A stretch of 64,000 bases of DNA. Source: Ahniella affigens (GTDB taxonomy: Bacteria > Pseudomonadota > Gammaproteobacteria > Xanthomonadales > Ahniellaceae). Shown here in pieces: positions 1 to 9,366 of the stretch. The stretch's first letter is position 1. Each line of letters opens with the position of its first letter. Position numbers and translations under genes: made by a program. The notes under the pieces are model-generated. The model was not told the origin of the DNA and did no database searches. It saw only the letters and a program-made list of their open reading frames with translations. The stretch is taken from contig NZ_CP027860.1 of the NCBI RefSeq assembly GCF_003015185.1, positions 434,001 through 498,000 of the forward strand, in the 5' to 3' direction.

Positions 1-124
1 ATAGCGAACTTGAACGTTCAGCACAGACTTGATCGGTCCGCCCCGAAGTTTGGCTGCTCAGTGTGGGACGGATCGCCGAAGACGGACGGCCTCAGGCCTG
101 GACTGAGTATTTACGGACATTTTG

Positions 125-3100
125 TCAGCAATCCACGGGTGCCGGGGTGATGCGTTCCAGTGGCAAGCTGCCGCTGACGGTCGCGCCACCGAGTTGCAAT
201 TGGTACTGACCACTCAGGGTATTGCAGGACGTTGGGGTCAGGTCGAGTGTTCCAACCGGTGCCAGTACCGTGGCATTCGGCGCATCCAGCCGCCCGCCTT
301 TCGATTCGAACACGCTGAGGCGGCTGCTGTTGCCATCCAAAGTGCCAACGGCGGCGAGCCAGAGCGGCGCTTGCCGACCATTGCCCAGGATATTGCCCGG
401 ATCAAACGTAAACCACGTGGCGACCAGTTGGTTGGTCTGCGGTGATACATCCAGAATCAGCCCCTGGCCCGGTTTGGCCGGGTTGTGCCAGGCGCCGTTG
501 TGGGCGACGCGCCACAGGTTGGACGTAGTCGTGTCGTTGCTCAACGCGGGCAACTGCCCGCTACGGAAATTCTGGCAGACCGTATCGGCGCTGATCCGTG
601 CCAATGGGATCGTCCCCGAGACATTGCCGCCCTCCGCATTGAGCTGATACTGCGCTTCCGCGGCGAGACAGGATTGCATGCGTATGGTCAACGTGCCGCG
701 CAGCGACTGTGCGCCGGCTGGGTTGCTATCGAACACGCCGTCGTCGGCGGCGCTCAGATTGAACTGCACGGTATCGCCAACAACCTCGCCCAGTCCCAGC
801 ATCCAGCGTTGATCGGTGCGCGTTCCGCTTTGGGTGTCAGTGCGATACGTGTACCAGGACACGAGCATCTGTCCGGTTGCGGGCAGGGGCACAAGCTGAA
901 AGCCTTGGCCTTCGTTGCCGGGTTCAGTCCACAGACCGCTCATGCCCGGGTTAAGCAGGGATTCGGTGCTGCGAAACAAGAACGCATCAGGTCGGAAGTT
1001 GGTATCCCCATAGCCCGCAACCAGGACATTGGTGTAGTCGGTAAACGCCACTTCGCTGAGGTCTTCCTTGGCGGTGATCCAAGTCAGCAAACTGAGAAGG
1101 CGATCGGTCGCCCCCACCTTGCGGTTGACCCACTCAAGGGTGTTGGGGCCAGTCAGGGCGCGGTACAGGCTCTGATCTCCTGACGCGCTGGCGCCGCTGA
1201 CCAAATCGCTCGCACCACTCACGAACAACGCGCTGGTGCCGTCGCTGGACAATTCCAGCGCTTCACTGTCGCCGCTGGCGAGATTGCGTCCGGGAACATT
1301 GCTCGTGCTGAGGCGCTTTTCCGTCGCGGTGATCAGATCGCGCCACCAGATTTGCCGCATACCAGCACCGCCAGATGGCGCCTCAACGCGTTCCAGCAGT
1401 ACTTGCTGACCATCGTCTCGGGCGTCAACGCAGCGCTGATCCAGATTGACGGTAACCCCGCCACCGGTTACCCGCGTCCATGCCTTGTTGCTCAAGTCCA
1501 TGCGGAAACAATCCAAGGTCGTGAGGCCAGGCTCGATCGGCGTTGCGAGCCCTGGGTTGCGGCTCTCGAAAAATAGAAACTGCTCGTTCTTCGAGAAGAA
1601 GGCCGTGCGGTACGGTCTGACGCGCTGCCCGGACAGCGGCGTGGAAGCCTGTCCCGGATCGAGCGGTGTCAGCGTATTCGCCACCAGGTCGGCGAGATAG
1701 TGAACCGGGCTGCTGCCGGGCTCAGCAACGCCGAGATTCCGGGCGCTGCTGGTAAACACGACATAGCGCATCGATGGACTTGCCGCCACAAACGTCACCG
1801 GGGCGTCGGCGCCAGTCAGATCATTGCCCGGAGCGTGCGAAACGAGCGTTGCCGACTGGTCAGCGGTGGATAGCACGAGCAATTGCTCGGCACTGGGCCC
1901 GACGTATCCGCTGATCAAGCTGTCCGCTGAGCCCGCGACGTAGGCCACTTTGGTGCCGTCGCTGCTGATGGCGACGCTTTGCCCGCGCGTGCCGAAATCG
2001 CCGCCATTAACGCCACGGTTGACCGTGGTCAGGCGATTGTCATTGCGGTGATACGCAAATGTCTGGAACTGAAAGGTATTGTTCACAGGCGCTGCGTCCA
2101 AATCGCGGCCATTGGAGTCAAACACCACGACATTGCCATCGGCGCTTATCAACTTGAGTTCGCTGCCGCCATTCGACGCCTGTTGCGAATTACTGGTTGA
2201 ACGGCTCAGCAATTGCCGGCTGCCGGTCCACGTATCGACCAGAAACGTGTCGTAGTTCCGGTTGCTATCAGCATCGACTCCAGAAAAAGCCCGATTCAAT
2301 GTATCCATGGCGAGCCAACGGCCGTGCTCAGCGAGCAGGGCGGTGTAAACGCCAATGAATCCCGTGCGCGGGCGGTGACTCGCTCGTGTCGTGAGCAATG
2401 CGGGACGCTGCCCCAGCACAACCCGATAGACATCATTCGCTTCGTTCCAGTCGCGCTTTGTGGGATCCATTTCACCGTCACCGATGATGATGTATGAGTC
2501 GTCCGACAGCGCATAAATCGCGCTGACCGAAGCTGGCTGATTCGGGTTGGCGGCGCTGGATGACAGTAGGCGTCGACTGCCTGCTGCTTGATCGTGCAGA
2601 TAGACGGCATTCGCAAACGCAAACACTTGATCAGGGATCAGATCAAAACCCGTTGAGCGAAACAGCGTTCGATTGCCGCTCGCGTCGATACCCAACACCT
2701 CCGAGTTGCCCTCGGTGGCCTGTCCTTGGAACACGACGGAATCAGAGATCGACACGGATTGCTGCGTGGCTTGTGTCCAGCGATACCCAATCAGCGTAAA
2801 CGGCGAAATGGCTGGCGACGGAGTCCGTGAGGCGCTGGAATAAGCGATCACGCTGGCGCCGCGGTTCATGTACGCAGGCTCAGAGCAGGTGCTATCGGTC
2901 AAGCTGCCGCCAGCGAGCGGATTGATCACGAGACTCTCGCCAGTTTGCAGGTTGGTTCGCGTCCAGACCGGAAACGGGCCCTGTATTTGTCCATCGGACC
3001 ACTTTGCGCAGGTCAAACCGAACAGGCCGCTCGGATCGACGGTCAGCGAATCGGATCGCGCCGATTCTGGCAGGGCTACTGTCGTATTGCTGGCGAACTG

Positions 3101-3841
3101 GAAGCGACCAGTGCCCAAACTACCGCCGAAAATCATGTCGTTGCCGTCGGCCGACAACCAGCGGACGTCTGCCTTCAGGCCAGTGCTGCCGTTGCTGCCG
3201 CTTGGGTAGGGAGACGCGAGTCGGATATCACCTGACGCACGTTCAAATCCATACACGAGCTCATCTGTCGCTTGCACTGACGGGCTGACCAAGTCAGTTC
3301 CCTTGTACCGAAAGTATACGCGCTCGCCATCCTGGCTGATGCTTGCACTCAGAACGAGTCCCTGCGAGGCGACATCAGCTTGGCCTGGCAGGTGATTGAC
3401 CAATCCCACCGCGCCCGAGTTGCGATCAAGCAGGAACAAGCCTGGATTGTTGAAGCCCACGCCGCTGATCCGTGCATGCAGCGTTCGCTGGCTCAGAATC
3501 GCCAACCAGCGGCCGTTGCCGCTCAATGCCAGGACGGTCACGTTTGTATTGGTCGTAGCGCCATCGGCGACACGGATTGGCAGAATTTGGTTCGTGGCGC
3601 CGTCATAGAGCACAGCGCCAGGTAGGGCGCCAGCCAGCTGCTCTGCGCTGAGTATTTCCTTATTGTTGGCAGCAAATGTTACGACTGGGGCATTGGCGGC
3701 GCTTGCAAACTGCACGGTGTCGCCGGTGCCTGATTCATCGCTGTCGTAGGCGAGGCTGACATGGCTGACGACACCACTGTGGCTCAAGCCAGAACTTGCC
3801 AACAATACTGCCGCGAAAACTGCGCGCGTGACGCTATTCAT
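125..3841 (-). CDS. Large secreted beta-propeller protein with duplicated C-terminal domain
   Basis: The 1238-residue product starts with a signal peptide (MNSVTRAVFAAVLLASSG, roughly residues 1-23). The body is rich in repeats of the type LS-DG--V-F, for example near SQDGERVYF, SADGNVVVF and SSDGTKVAYV, as in TolB/PD40 beta-propellers. The C-terminus holds two related domains of about 120 residues, about 966-1085 and 1108-1238. Each has a W--PG--GQG start, a WYTY or WFTF core, a late Cys and a closing PL-RI. Domains of this kind are common in secreted proteins of Xanthomonadales; their function is not established. It is divergent from transketolase and has no gene partner. I infer an extracellular or surface protein; binding partner unknown. 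Confidence 0.8.
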   Translation of the reverse strand: MNSVTRAVFAAVLLASSGLSHSGVVSHVSLAYDSDESGTGDTVQFASAANAPVVTFAANNKEILSAEQLAGALPGAVLYDGATNQILPIRVADGATTNTNVTVLALSGNGRWLAILSQRTLHARISGVGFNNPGLFLLDRNSGAVGLVNHLPGQADVASQGLVLSASISQDGERVYFRYKGTDLVSPSVQATDELVYGFERASGDIRLASPYPSGSNGSTGLKADVRWLSADGNDMIFGGSLGTGRFQFASNTTVALPESARSDSLTVDPSGLFGLTCAKWSDGQIQGPFPVWTRTNLQTGESLVINPLAGGSLTDSTCSEPAYMNRGASVIAYSSASRTPSPAISPFTLIGYRWTQATQQSVSISDSVVFQGQATEGNSEVLGIDASGNRTLFRSTGFDLIPDQVFAFANAVYLHDQAAGSRRLLSSSAANPNQPASVSAIYALSDDSYIIIGDGEMDPTKRDWNEANDVYRVVLGQRPALLTTRASHRPRTGFIGVYTALLAEHGRWLAMDTLNRAFSGVDADSNRNYDTFLVDTWTGSRQLLSRSTSNSQQASNGGSELKLISADGNVVVFDSNGRDLDAAPVNNTFQFQTFAYHRNDNRLTTVNRGVNGGDFGTRGQSVAISSDGTKVAYVAGSADSLISGYVGPSAEQLLVLSTADQSATLVSHAPGNDLTGADAPVTFVAASPSMRYVVFTSSARNLGVAEPGSSPVHYLADLVANTLTPLDPGQASTPLSGQRVRPYRTAFFSKNEQFLFFESRNPGLATPIEPGLTTLDCFRMDLSNKAWTRVTGGGVTVNLDQRCVDARDDGQQVLLERVEAPSGGAGMRQIWWRDLITATEKRLSTSNVPGRNLASGDSEALELSSDGTSALFVSGASDLVSGASASGDQSLYRALTGPNTLEWVNRKVGATDRLLSLLTWITAKEDLSEVAFTDYTNVLVAGYGDTNFRPDAFLFRSTESLLNPGMSGLWTEPGNEGQGFQLVPLPATGQMLVSWYTYRTDTQSGTRTDQRWMLGLGEVVGDTVQFNLSAADDGVFDSNPAGAQSLRGTLTIRMQSCLAAEAQYQLNAEGGNVSGTIPLARISADTVCQNFRSGQLPALSNDTTTSNLWRVAHNGAWHNPAKPGQGLILDVSPQTNQLVATWFTFDPGNILGNGRQAPLWLAAVGTLDGNSSRLSVFESKGGRLDAPNATVLAPVGTLDLTPTSCNTLSGQYQLQLGGATVSGSLPLERITPAPVDC

Positions 3842-3923
3842 GATCTAAGTTCCCTCATGCAAAATTGGCATGGAAGTTTGGTCCCGCGCTACGCCATGAG
3901 TTGGCGCGCCCGCCCTGGTTCGG

Positions 3924-3949
3924 TCAGAATAGCGGCTTCTCTATTCTGA
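3924..3949. promoter_or_regulatory. Perfect 9-bp inverted repeat in the transketolase leader
   Basis: TCAGAATAG and CTATTCTGA are perfect inverted arms separated by 8 bases. The right arm ends 17 bases before the tkt start codon. It could be an operator in the divergent promoter region or a hairpin in the tkt 5' leader. No known motif is recognised. Confidence 0.45.
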
Positions 3950-3966
3950 TCAAGCTCGGAGCAGCC

Positions 3967-5970
3967 ATGCCTTCCCGTCGTGAACTGGCGAACGCCATAC
4001 GTGCCCTGTCAATGGACGCCGTCGAAGCCGCCAAGTCTGGTCACCCAGGCATGCCAATGGGCATGGCCGACATGGCCGAAGTGCTCTGGAACGATTTTCT
4101 GAAGCACCATCCGGGTAATCCAGGCTGGGTCAATCGCGACCGGTTTGTGCTGTCGAACGGTCATGGCTCGATGCTGCTCTATTCGTTGTTGCATCTGACC
4201 GGCTATGACTTCCCGCTCGATGAGCTGAAGCGCTTCCGGCAATGGCATTCGAAAACGGCTGGGCATCCGGAGCGCTCGGAACATCCGGCGATCGAAACGA
4301 CGACCGGCCCGCTCGGCCAAGGCTTGGCGAACGCAGTCGGCATGGCGCTGGCCGAAAAAGTGCTCGCGAACCGCTTCAATCGCGATGGTTTTCCGGTTGT
4401 TGATCACATGACGTACGTGTTCCTTGGCGACGGCTGCCTGATGGAAGGCATTTCGCACGAGGTCTGCTCGCTCGCCGGCACGTTCAAGCTCGGCAAGCTG
4501 GTCGCGCTGTACGACGACAACAACATCTCGATCGATGGCCAAGTGGGTGGCTGGTTTAACGACGACACGCAAAAGCGCTTCGAGTCTTATGGCTGGGAAG
4601 TCATCAGCGGCGTAGACGGCCACAATGCGGAAGCAATCAAAGCGGCGCTGGTGTCGGCCGCGATCGATCCGAACAAGCCCACGCTGATTTGCTGCAAAAC
4701 CACGATTGGTTTCGGTGCGCCGACCAAGTCTGGCAAGGAATCGTCGCACGGTGCGCCGCTTGGCAAGGACGAGATTGTTGGCGCCCGTATTGCGCTGAAT
4801 TGGCCGCATGATGCGTTCGTGGTACCGGATGACATCTATGCTGCATGGAATGGTCACGAGAAAGGCGCGCGCTTCGAGTCGGAATGGAATTCGTTGTTCC
4901 AGCGTTATCAGAATGCCCACCCGGAGCTGGCTGCTGAATTCCTGCGCCGGATGAAGGGCGAACTCCCGGCTGAGTTTGCTGCCAAGGCCATGGCTTACGC
5001 ACTCAAGCTTCAGCAGGACGGCCCGGTGGTCGCCTCGCGCAAAGCCTCACAAATGGCGCTTGAGGCGTTTGGTCCGCTGCTGCCCGAGTTGATTGGCGGT
5101 AGCGCTGATCTGGCGCATTCGAACCTGACCCTGTGGAAAGGCTCGAAGGACGTCAACCGTGGCGAGGCTGATGGCAACTACGTGTATTTTGGCGTGCGTG
5201 AATTCGGCATGAGCGCGATCTGCAATGGTCTCGCGCTGCATGGCGGCTTTGTACCGTACGACGCCACGTTCCTCGTGTTCAGCGACTACGCGCGCAATGC
5301 CGTGCGCATGAGTGCGTTGATTCCGGCGCCAGTCGTGCATGTTTACACGCATGACTCGATCGGCCTCGGCGAAGATGGCCCGACGCATCAACCGGTCGAG
5401 CATCTGGCGAGTCTCCGTTATATCCCGAACAACCCGGTATGGCGCCCTGCCGATGCCGTGGAATCCGCCATGGCGTGGAAGCAGGCGATTGAGCGCCGCA
5501 ATGGTCCGAGCTGCCTGATTTTTTCGCGCCAGAATCTCGCGCATCAGGCGCGTTCTGAGCAGCAGGTGGCTGACATTGCGCGCGGCGGCTATGTGCTGAT
5601 CGATGCAGCCAATGGCAATCCGGATTTGATCTTGATTGCGACGGGTTCGGAGCTCGGCATGACGGTCGATGCGGCGAAAAAGCTGGCCGAAGAGGGCGTC
5701 GCAGTCCGCGTCGTGTCGATGCCGTGCACGCAGATCTTTGATCAACAGGATGCCGCCTGGCGCGAACAGGTCCTGCCGAATGCATGCCGCAAGCGCGTGG
5801 CGGTGGAGGCCGGTGTCAGCGATTTCTGGCGGAAGTATGTGGGCTTGGATGGCGCTGTGATCGGGATTGATCGCTTTGGCGCATCGGCGCCGGCTGATCG
5901 GCTCTACAAAGAGTTCGGCTTTACGGTTGACGCAATTATCGCGGCCAGCAAGGCGCAGTTTGCGGCGTGA
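3967..5970 (+). CDS. tkt: Transketolase
   Basis: Thiamine-diphosphate enzyme of the non-oxidative pentose phosphate pathway that moves two-carbon units between sugar phosphates. The 667-residue length matches the family. The conserved SGHPGMPMG (His26 in family numbering), the ThDP-binding region from about residue 155 ([10 protein letters not shown], continuing to the NNISIDG segment), and VREFGMSAI with the catalytic Glu are all present. The reading frame is open 102 bases further upstream, but this ATG gives the normal N-terminus and follows GGAGCAGCC. Cytoplasmic, monocistronic in this window. The last codons and the stop lie in a sequence that is repeated just downstream. Confidence 0.97.
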   Translation: MPSRRELANAIRALSMDAVEAAKSGHPGMPMGMADMAEVLWNDFLKHHPGNPGWVNRDRFVLSNGHGSMLLYSLLHLTGYDFPLDELKRFRQWHSKTAGHPERSEHPAIETTTGPLGQGLANAVGMALAEKVLANRFNRDGFPVVDHMTYVFLGDGCLMEGISHEVCSLAGTFKLGKLVALYDDNNISIDGQVGGWFNDDTQKRFESYGWEVISGVDGHNAEAIKAALVSAAIDPNKPTLICCKTTIGFGAPTKSGKESSHGAPLGKDEIVGARIALNWPHDAFVVPDDIYAAWNGHEKGARFESEWNSLFQRYQNAHPELAAEFLRRMKGELPAEFAAKAMAYALKLQQDGPVVASRKASQMALEAFGPLLPELIGGSADLAHSNLTLWKGSKDVNRGEADGNYVYFGVREFGMSAICNGLALHGGFVPYDATFLVFSDYARNAVRMSALIPAPVVHVYTHDSIGLGEDGPTHQPVEHLASLRYIPNNPVWRPADAVESAMAWKQAIERRNGPSCLIFSRQNLAHQARSEQQVADIARGGYVLIDAANGNPDLILIATGSELGMTVDAAKKLAEEGVAVRVVSMPCTQIFDQQDAAWREQVLPNACRKRVAVEAGVSDFWRKYVGLDGAVIGIDRFGASAPADRLYKEFGFTVDAIIAASKAQFAA

Positions 5971-6182
5971 CCGGATGCTCTTGGTGGGAGGGCCTTTCGG
6001 CCCGAATCAAACTTGCGGCAAGGTTGATTCGCGGCTGAAGCCGCTCCTACAAAAATCCCGATCTCGAACAGAATTCGCGGCGTGACCGCATGCTGATTGT
6101 GCGAGGGCCTTCAGACCCGAATCGATCCTGCGGCAGGTATGGCTGAGGCCAGATTGATTCGCGGCTGAAGCCGCTCCAACAA
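5959..6182. repeat. Partial tandem duplication of the tkt 3' end with REP-like palindromes
   Basis: Two diverged units start about 115 bp apart, at 5959 and 6074. Each begins with the GCGGCGTGACCG that forms the tkt stop region and continues through GAGGGCCTT...CCCGAATC. Each then ends in the same REP-like palindrome, GCGGCTGAAGCCGCTCC (6031-6047 and 6161-6177), followed by an AACAA or TACAA tail. Palindromes of this type are usual intergenic REP elements in pseudomonads and xanthomonads. The second unit carries an extra segment of about 17 bp before the palindrome. Confidence 0.7.
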
Positions 6183-6208
6183 TTTTCCCGCACATGGTGG
6201 CAGCGCGA

Positions 6209-7411
6209 TCAAGCCGCTGCCTTGAGCGGCAGTTCGGTCGCAATCGCGGCATTCAGCGCCTGCGCCAAATCGGCCCACAGATCGTCTACTGCCTCAATGC
6301 CAACGGACAGTCGCAGCATGCCCGGCGTGATGCCAGTGCGTTCCCGTGTCTCGGCATCGAGCACGCGATGGGTGAGTCCAGCGGGGTGTTGGATCAAGGT
6401 ATCGACTGAACCAAGACTCACGGCAGGCGTGATCAGTTGCACGGCCCGCATGACCGCTGCCGCACCAGCTTGGCCGCCAAGCAGTTCGAGTGCGATCAGA
6501 CAACCACGTCCGCGCATCTGGCGCTTGCACAAAGCGGCGTCGCGGGGATCGTTCAAGCCAGGGTAGTGCACAGCGGCTACGGCTGGATGCTGCAGCAGGC
6601 GTTGGACGAGTGTTTCCGCATTCGCCTCTGCACGCTCCACCCGCAGGGCCAGCGTCGGCAGGCCGCGATGCAGCAAGTAGGCCGCCCAAGGGTGGAGCAG
6701 CGCGCCCGTTGCCGCCCGAATCTGACGCAAGGCCTTGGCATCCGCTTCGGCGCAGGCGATCACGCCCGCAATGACGTCACCGTGGCCGCCGAGGAATTTG
6801 GTGGCACTGTGCAGCACATAGCGGGCCCCGAGGGCCAGCGGTTGCTGCAGGATCGGCGTGGCAAAGGTCGAATCCACCGCCACCGGAACCGAACCGGCGG
6901 CAGCGACGACGGCTTCGATGTCGATGAGTGCGAGCGTCGGGTTGGCCGGCGTCTCAACCAAAACGAGTGCGGTATCTGGACGGATCCGGCTGGCGATCTG
7001 ATCCACCGTCACGAATTCGCATTCGATCCCGAGCAGCCCCGAGCTCAGGAGGTGATCCGCCGTCCCATACATGGGCCGCACGGCGAGCATATGTCCGCCG
7101 TGCTGGCGGACCGCCAACAACAGCGCACTGAGACCCGCCATGCCCGAACTGAACGCCACGCAAGCTTCGGCCTGCTCCAAACGCGCGATGGCCTGTTCGA
7201 CTCGCGCGACCGTCGGGTTGTGCAGGCGGGCATAGATCGGGTTGCCGGCGTGGGCGGCACCCCCGACCAGCGCGTCAAAGCTCGCGGTGCCGGCGTCCAG
7301 ATCGTGGACGGGGTAGGTGGTGGATAGGTCAACGGGTGGGGCATGCACGCCCAGATCAGCAAAATCCTCGCGGCCGGCGTGTACGCATTGCGTGCTCGGG
7401 GCATAGCGCAT
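6209..7411 (-). CDS. Trans-sulfuration family PLP enzyme (methionine/cystathionine gamma-lyase-like)
   Basis: Cys/Met metabolism PLP-dependent enzyme, 400 residues. The PLP lysine is K205 in HSATKFLGGHGDV. The phosphate-binding Y60-x-R62 (IYARLHNPT), the SSGMAGLSA loop and the substrate-side Tyr in RPMYGT (about 115) are present. The family carries out gamma- or beta-elimination or gamma-replacement on sulfur amino acids. The Cys that follows the YG in canonical methionine gamma-lyases is not seen here (YGT), so the exact reaction is open. The ATG at 7411 is preferred over one four codons upstream because GGAGG sits 5 bases before it. The divergent Lrp-type regulator suggests control by an amino acid, as for the mdeA-mdeR pair known in Pseudomonas. 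Confidence 0.85.
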   Translation of the reverse strand: MRYAPSTQCVHAGREDFADLGVHAPPVDLSTTYPVHDLDAGTASFDALVGGAAHAGNPIYARLHNPTVARVEQAIARLEQAEACVAFSSGMAGLSALLLAVRQHGGHMLAVRPMYGTADHLLSSGLLGIECEFVTVDQIASRIRPDTALVLVETPANPTLALIDIEAVVAAAGSVPVAVDSTFATPILQQPLALGARYVLHSATKFLGGHGDVIAGVIACAEADAKALRQIRAATGALLHPWAAYLLHRGLPTLALRVERAEANAETLVQRLLQHPAVAAVHYPGLNDPRDAALCKRQMRGRGCLIALELLGGQAGAAAVMRAVQLITPAVSLGSVDTLIQHPAGLTHRVLDAETRERTGITPGMLRLSVGIEAVDDLWADLAQALNAAIATELPLKAAA

Positions 7412-7450
7412 GACAACCTCCATTCATTCGGAAACAGCGTCAAACGATAG

Positions 7451-7475
7451 AATGATCAGCGAATCAGATATCATT
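7451..7475. promoter_or_regulatory. Candidate Lrp/AsnC operator between divergent genes
   Basis: AATGAT and ATCATT form inverted arms around a 13-base AT-rich centre, in the 93-bp gap between the PLP enzyme and the Lrp-type regulator. The position and layout fit a site for the neighbouring regulator; the assignment is by inference. Confidence 0.4.
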
Positions 7476-7504
7476 GACCGAACAATATTTCGTATGAGGC
7501 CCCA

Positions 7505-7999
7505 ATGCTGGCGCTCGACCGAATCGACTACGAACTCCTCCGCCTGCTACGGAAGAATGCTCGGATGCCGAACAAAGATCTGGCCGAGCGCGTCGGTGTT
7601 GCCGCGTCAACGTGCTTGGAACGCGTCCGCCGCATGCGCGAAGCCGGGGTCATCAAGGGCTTTCATGCCGAGTTGGAGCCCGATGCGATTGGCTGCAATC
7701 TGCAGGCCATGATCAGCATTCGTCTGGTGGTCCATGCCAAGACCCAGGTCACCGCGTTCCATGACCACTTGTTGCAGCTGCCTGAAGTCCTGGGCTTTTT
7801 TCACGTGGCCGGCGCTAACGACTTTCTCGTTCATGTCGGCGTGGCGGATAGTGCGGCGCTTCGGCGCCTGGTCTTGGAGTCCTTTACCACCCGGCCGGAA
7901 GTGGCGCACGTCGAGACGAATCTGATCTTCGAATTCCGGCGCAACACCGATTTGCCAACCACGCCGCCGCACGCGATCAGATTGGCTGATGAGCGTTGA
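7505..7999 (+). CDS. Lrp/AsnC family transcriptional regulator
   Basis: The 164-residue protein has an N-terminal winged HTH (LDRIDYELLRLLRKNARMP followed by DLAERVGVAASTCLERV) and a C-terminal RAM/ligand-binding domain from about residue 65 (ISIRLVV... FFHVAGANDFLVHV). This is the full layout of Lrp-type feast/famine regulators, which bind DNA as oligomers and sense amino acids. It is divergently arranged with the PLP enzyme at 6209-7411 and probably controls it. MdeR of Pseudomonas is a functional parallel, but identity is not claimed. Confidence 0.92.
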   Translation: MLALDRIDYELLRLLRKNARMPNKDLAERVGVAASTCLERVRRMREAGVIKGFHAELEPDAIGCNLQAMISIRLVVHAKTQVTAFHDHLLQLPEVLGFFHVAGANDFLVHVGVADSAALRRLVLESFTTRPEVAHVETNLIFEFRRNTDLPTTPPHAIRLADER

Positions 8000-8149
8000 A
8001 TGAACCGTTCCAGAACAAGCGCTTACGTAAACGGCCAAAAGGGGCCGGAACGATTCCGAATCGTGTCCCCTTGCTTAAGGTCAGGTTCAACGAATCGGGC
8101 CCATGCTTCGGGCTATTGCCATGACGGTGCCCGCGTTAGACTCCAGCCC

Positions 8150-8668
8150 ATGTTGATCCGCCTGCCGCTATCGATGCTCCTCTTGCTGCCCATGTCGGCG
8201 GCCTGGGCGCAGGCTGAGCCGGGCAATGATCAGGCCAAGATGGGGCCGATGCGTACGACGCCACCGCCGCCGCCAGCAATGCGCTTGCCACGGAACGACG
8301 CCCCGATGTTGCCCAGCGAGCGCAACGAGCGGTTTGGCACCCGGCTCCGTCCCGGTCAAACCGAGACCGAGTTCCGCGATCGCCAGCCCATTTTTGAACG
8401 TCGCGATCCGCGCGAACAAAGCTATGGCAGCGCGGGTGAACGCCGAAGCGGCGCGACCATTGGCGCCGATCGTGCCGATTCAGATCTGAACCGTGCCATC
8501 GAGCAGGTGCGCGCCGAACATGGCGGCAAGATCTTGTCGGCCGACCGGATGCAGCACCGTGGCCAGGAAGTGTTTCGCGTCAAAGTGTTGACGCCCGAAG
8601 GCCGCGTCAAAACCGTGCAATTGTCCGAACCCAGTGAATCCACCCCAAAAAACGAGGAGCGACGCTGA
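8150..8668 (+). CDS. Secreted PepSY-like protein upstream of the two-component pair
   Basis: The 172-residue product has a signal peptide (MLIRLPLSMLLLLPMSAAWA), a proline- and arginine-rich low-complexity middle, and a C-terminal PepSY-like stretch (AIEQVRAEHGGKILSADR... FRVKVLTPEGRVKTV, about residues 108-160). The ATG at 8150 was chosen because the signal peptide begins there; the frame is open further upstream but reads as non-coding. Its TGA overlaps the ATG of the response regulator (TGATG), so it is translationally coupled. Small PepSY proteins encoded with PhoP/PhoQ systems are known in Xanthomonadales; a role as periplasmic modulator of the sensor is inferred. Confidence 0.75.
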   Translation: MLIRLPLSMLLLLPMSAAWAQAEPGNDQAKMGPMRTTPPPPPAMRLPRNDAPMLPSERNERFGTRLRPGQTETEFRDRQPIFERRDPREQSYGSAGERRSGATIGADRADSDLNRAIEQVRAEHGGKILSADRMQHRGQEVFRVKVLTPEGRVKTVQLSEPSESTPKNEERR

Positions 8669-9348
8669 TGCGCGTACTGCTGGTTGAAGATGAAGCCCCC
8701 CTGCGGGAAACCCTGGCAGCACGTCTCAAGCGCGAAGGTTATGCGGTAGACACGGCCGGCGACGGCGAAGAGGGCTTGTACCTGGGTAAGGAAATGCCGT
8801 TTGACGTGGCGGTGATTGATCTCGGCCTGCCGAAAATGACCGGCATGGACCTGATCAAGAAGCTGCGTGCCGCCGATCGCAAGTATCCGATCCTGATTCT
8901 GACCGCGCGTGGCAGCTGGCAAGACAAGGTCGAAGGCCTGAAGACCGGTGCGGACGACTATTTGGTCAAGCCGTTTCATGTGGAAGAGCTGATGGCCCGC
9001 CTGAACGCGCTGATGCGTCGCTCGATGGGCTGGAGCAAGCCGCAGTTGGAGTGCGGGCCGATCGTGCTCGACACGACCGCGCAATCGATCAGTGTGGCCG
9101 GTACGGCGGTGGAGCTGACCACCTACGAATACAAAGTGCTGGAGTACCTGATGCTGCATGCGGGCGAACTCGTGTCCAAGGCCGATTTGACCGAGCACAT
9201 CTACCAGCAGGATTTCGATCGCGATTCGAATGTGCTCGAAGTGTTTGTGGGGCGCCTGCGCCGCAAACTCGATCCGGACAACACGCTGAAGCCGATCGAA
9301 ACCGTTCGCGGTCGCGGCTATCGCTTCGCGATTCCGCGCAACACCTGA
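8668..9348 (+). CDS. phoP: OmpR-family response regulator, PhoP-type
   Basis: The 226-residue protein has a receiver domain with the acidic pair EDE (residues 7-9), phosphoacceptor D51 (VIDLGLP), T79 (ILTARGS) and K101 (LVKPF). A winged-helix DNA-binding domain follows (LTTYEYKVLEYLMLH... VRGRGYRF). It overlaps the PepSY gene by one base and is followed after 18 bases by its sensor kinase. The order and PepSY partner resemble the PhoP/PhoQ systems of Xanthomonas and Lysobacter, which respond to Mg2+ or envelope stress; the gene symbol rests on that resemblance. Confidence 0.85.
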   Translation: MRVLLVEDEAPLRETLAARLKREGYAVDTAGDGEEGLYLGKEMPFDVAVIDLGLPKMTGMDLIKKLRAADRKYPILILTARGSWQDKVEGLKTGADDYLVKPFHVEELMARLNALMRRSMGWSKPQLECGPIVLDTTAQSISVAGTAVELTTYEYKVLEYLMLHAGELVSKADLTEHIYQQDFDRDSNVLEVFVGRLRRKLDPDNTLKPIETVRGRGYRFAIPRNT

Positions 9349-9366
9349 CGCGGAGCCATCCGGACC

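Noticed and set aside
4009-4920. Long open frame on the minus strand inside transketolase
   Set aside because: It is antisense to a well-conserved enzyme, has no ribosome site and an arginine-rich composition typical of mirror frames in GC-rich DNA.
6437-7327. 296-codon plus-strand frame opposite the PLP enzyme
   Set aside because: Mirror of the coding strand; the PLP enzyme has all family motifs and this frame has none.
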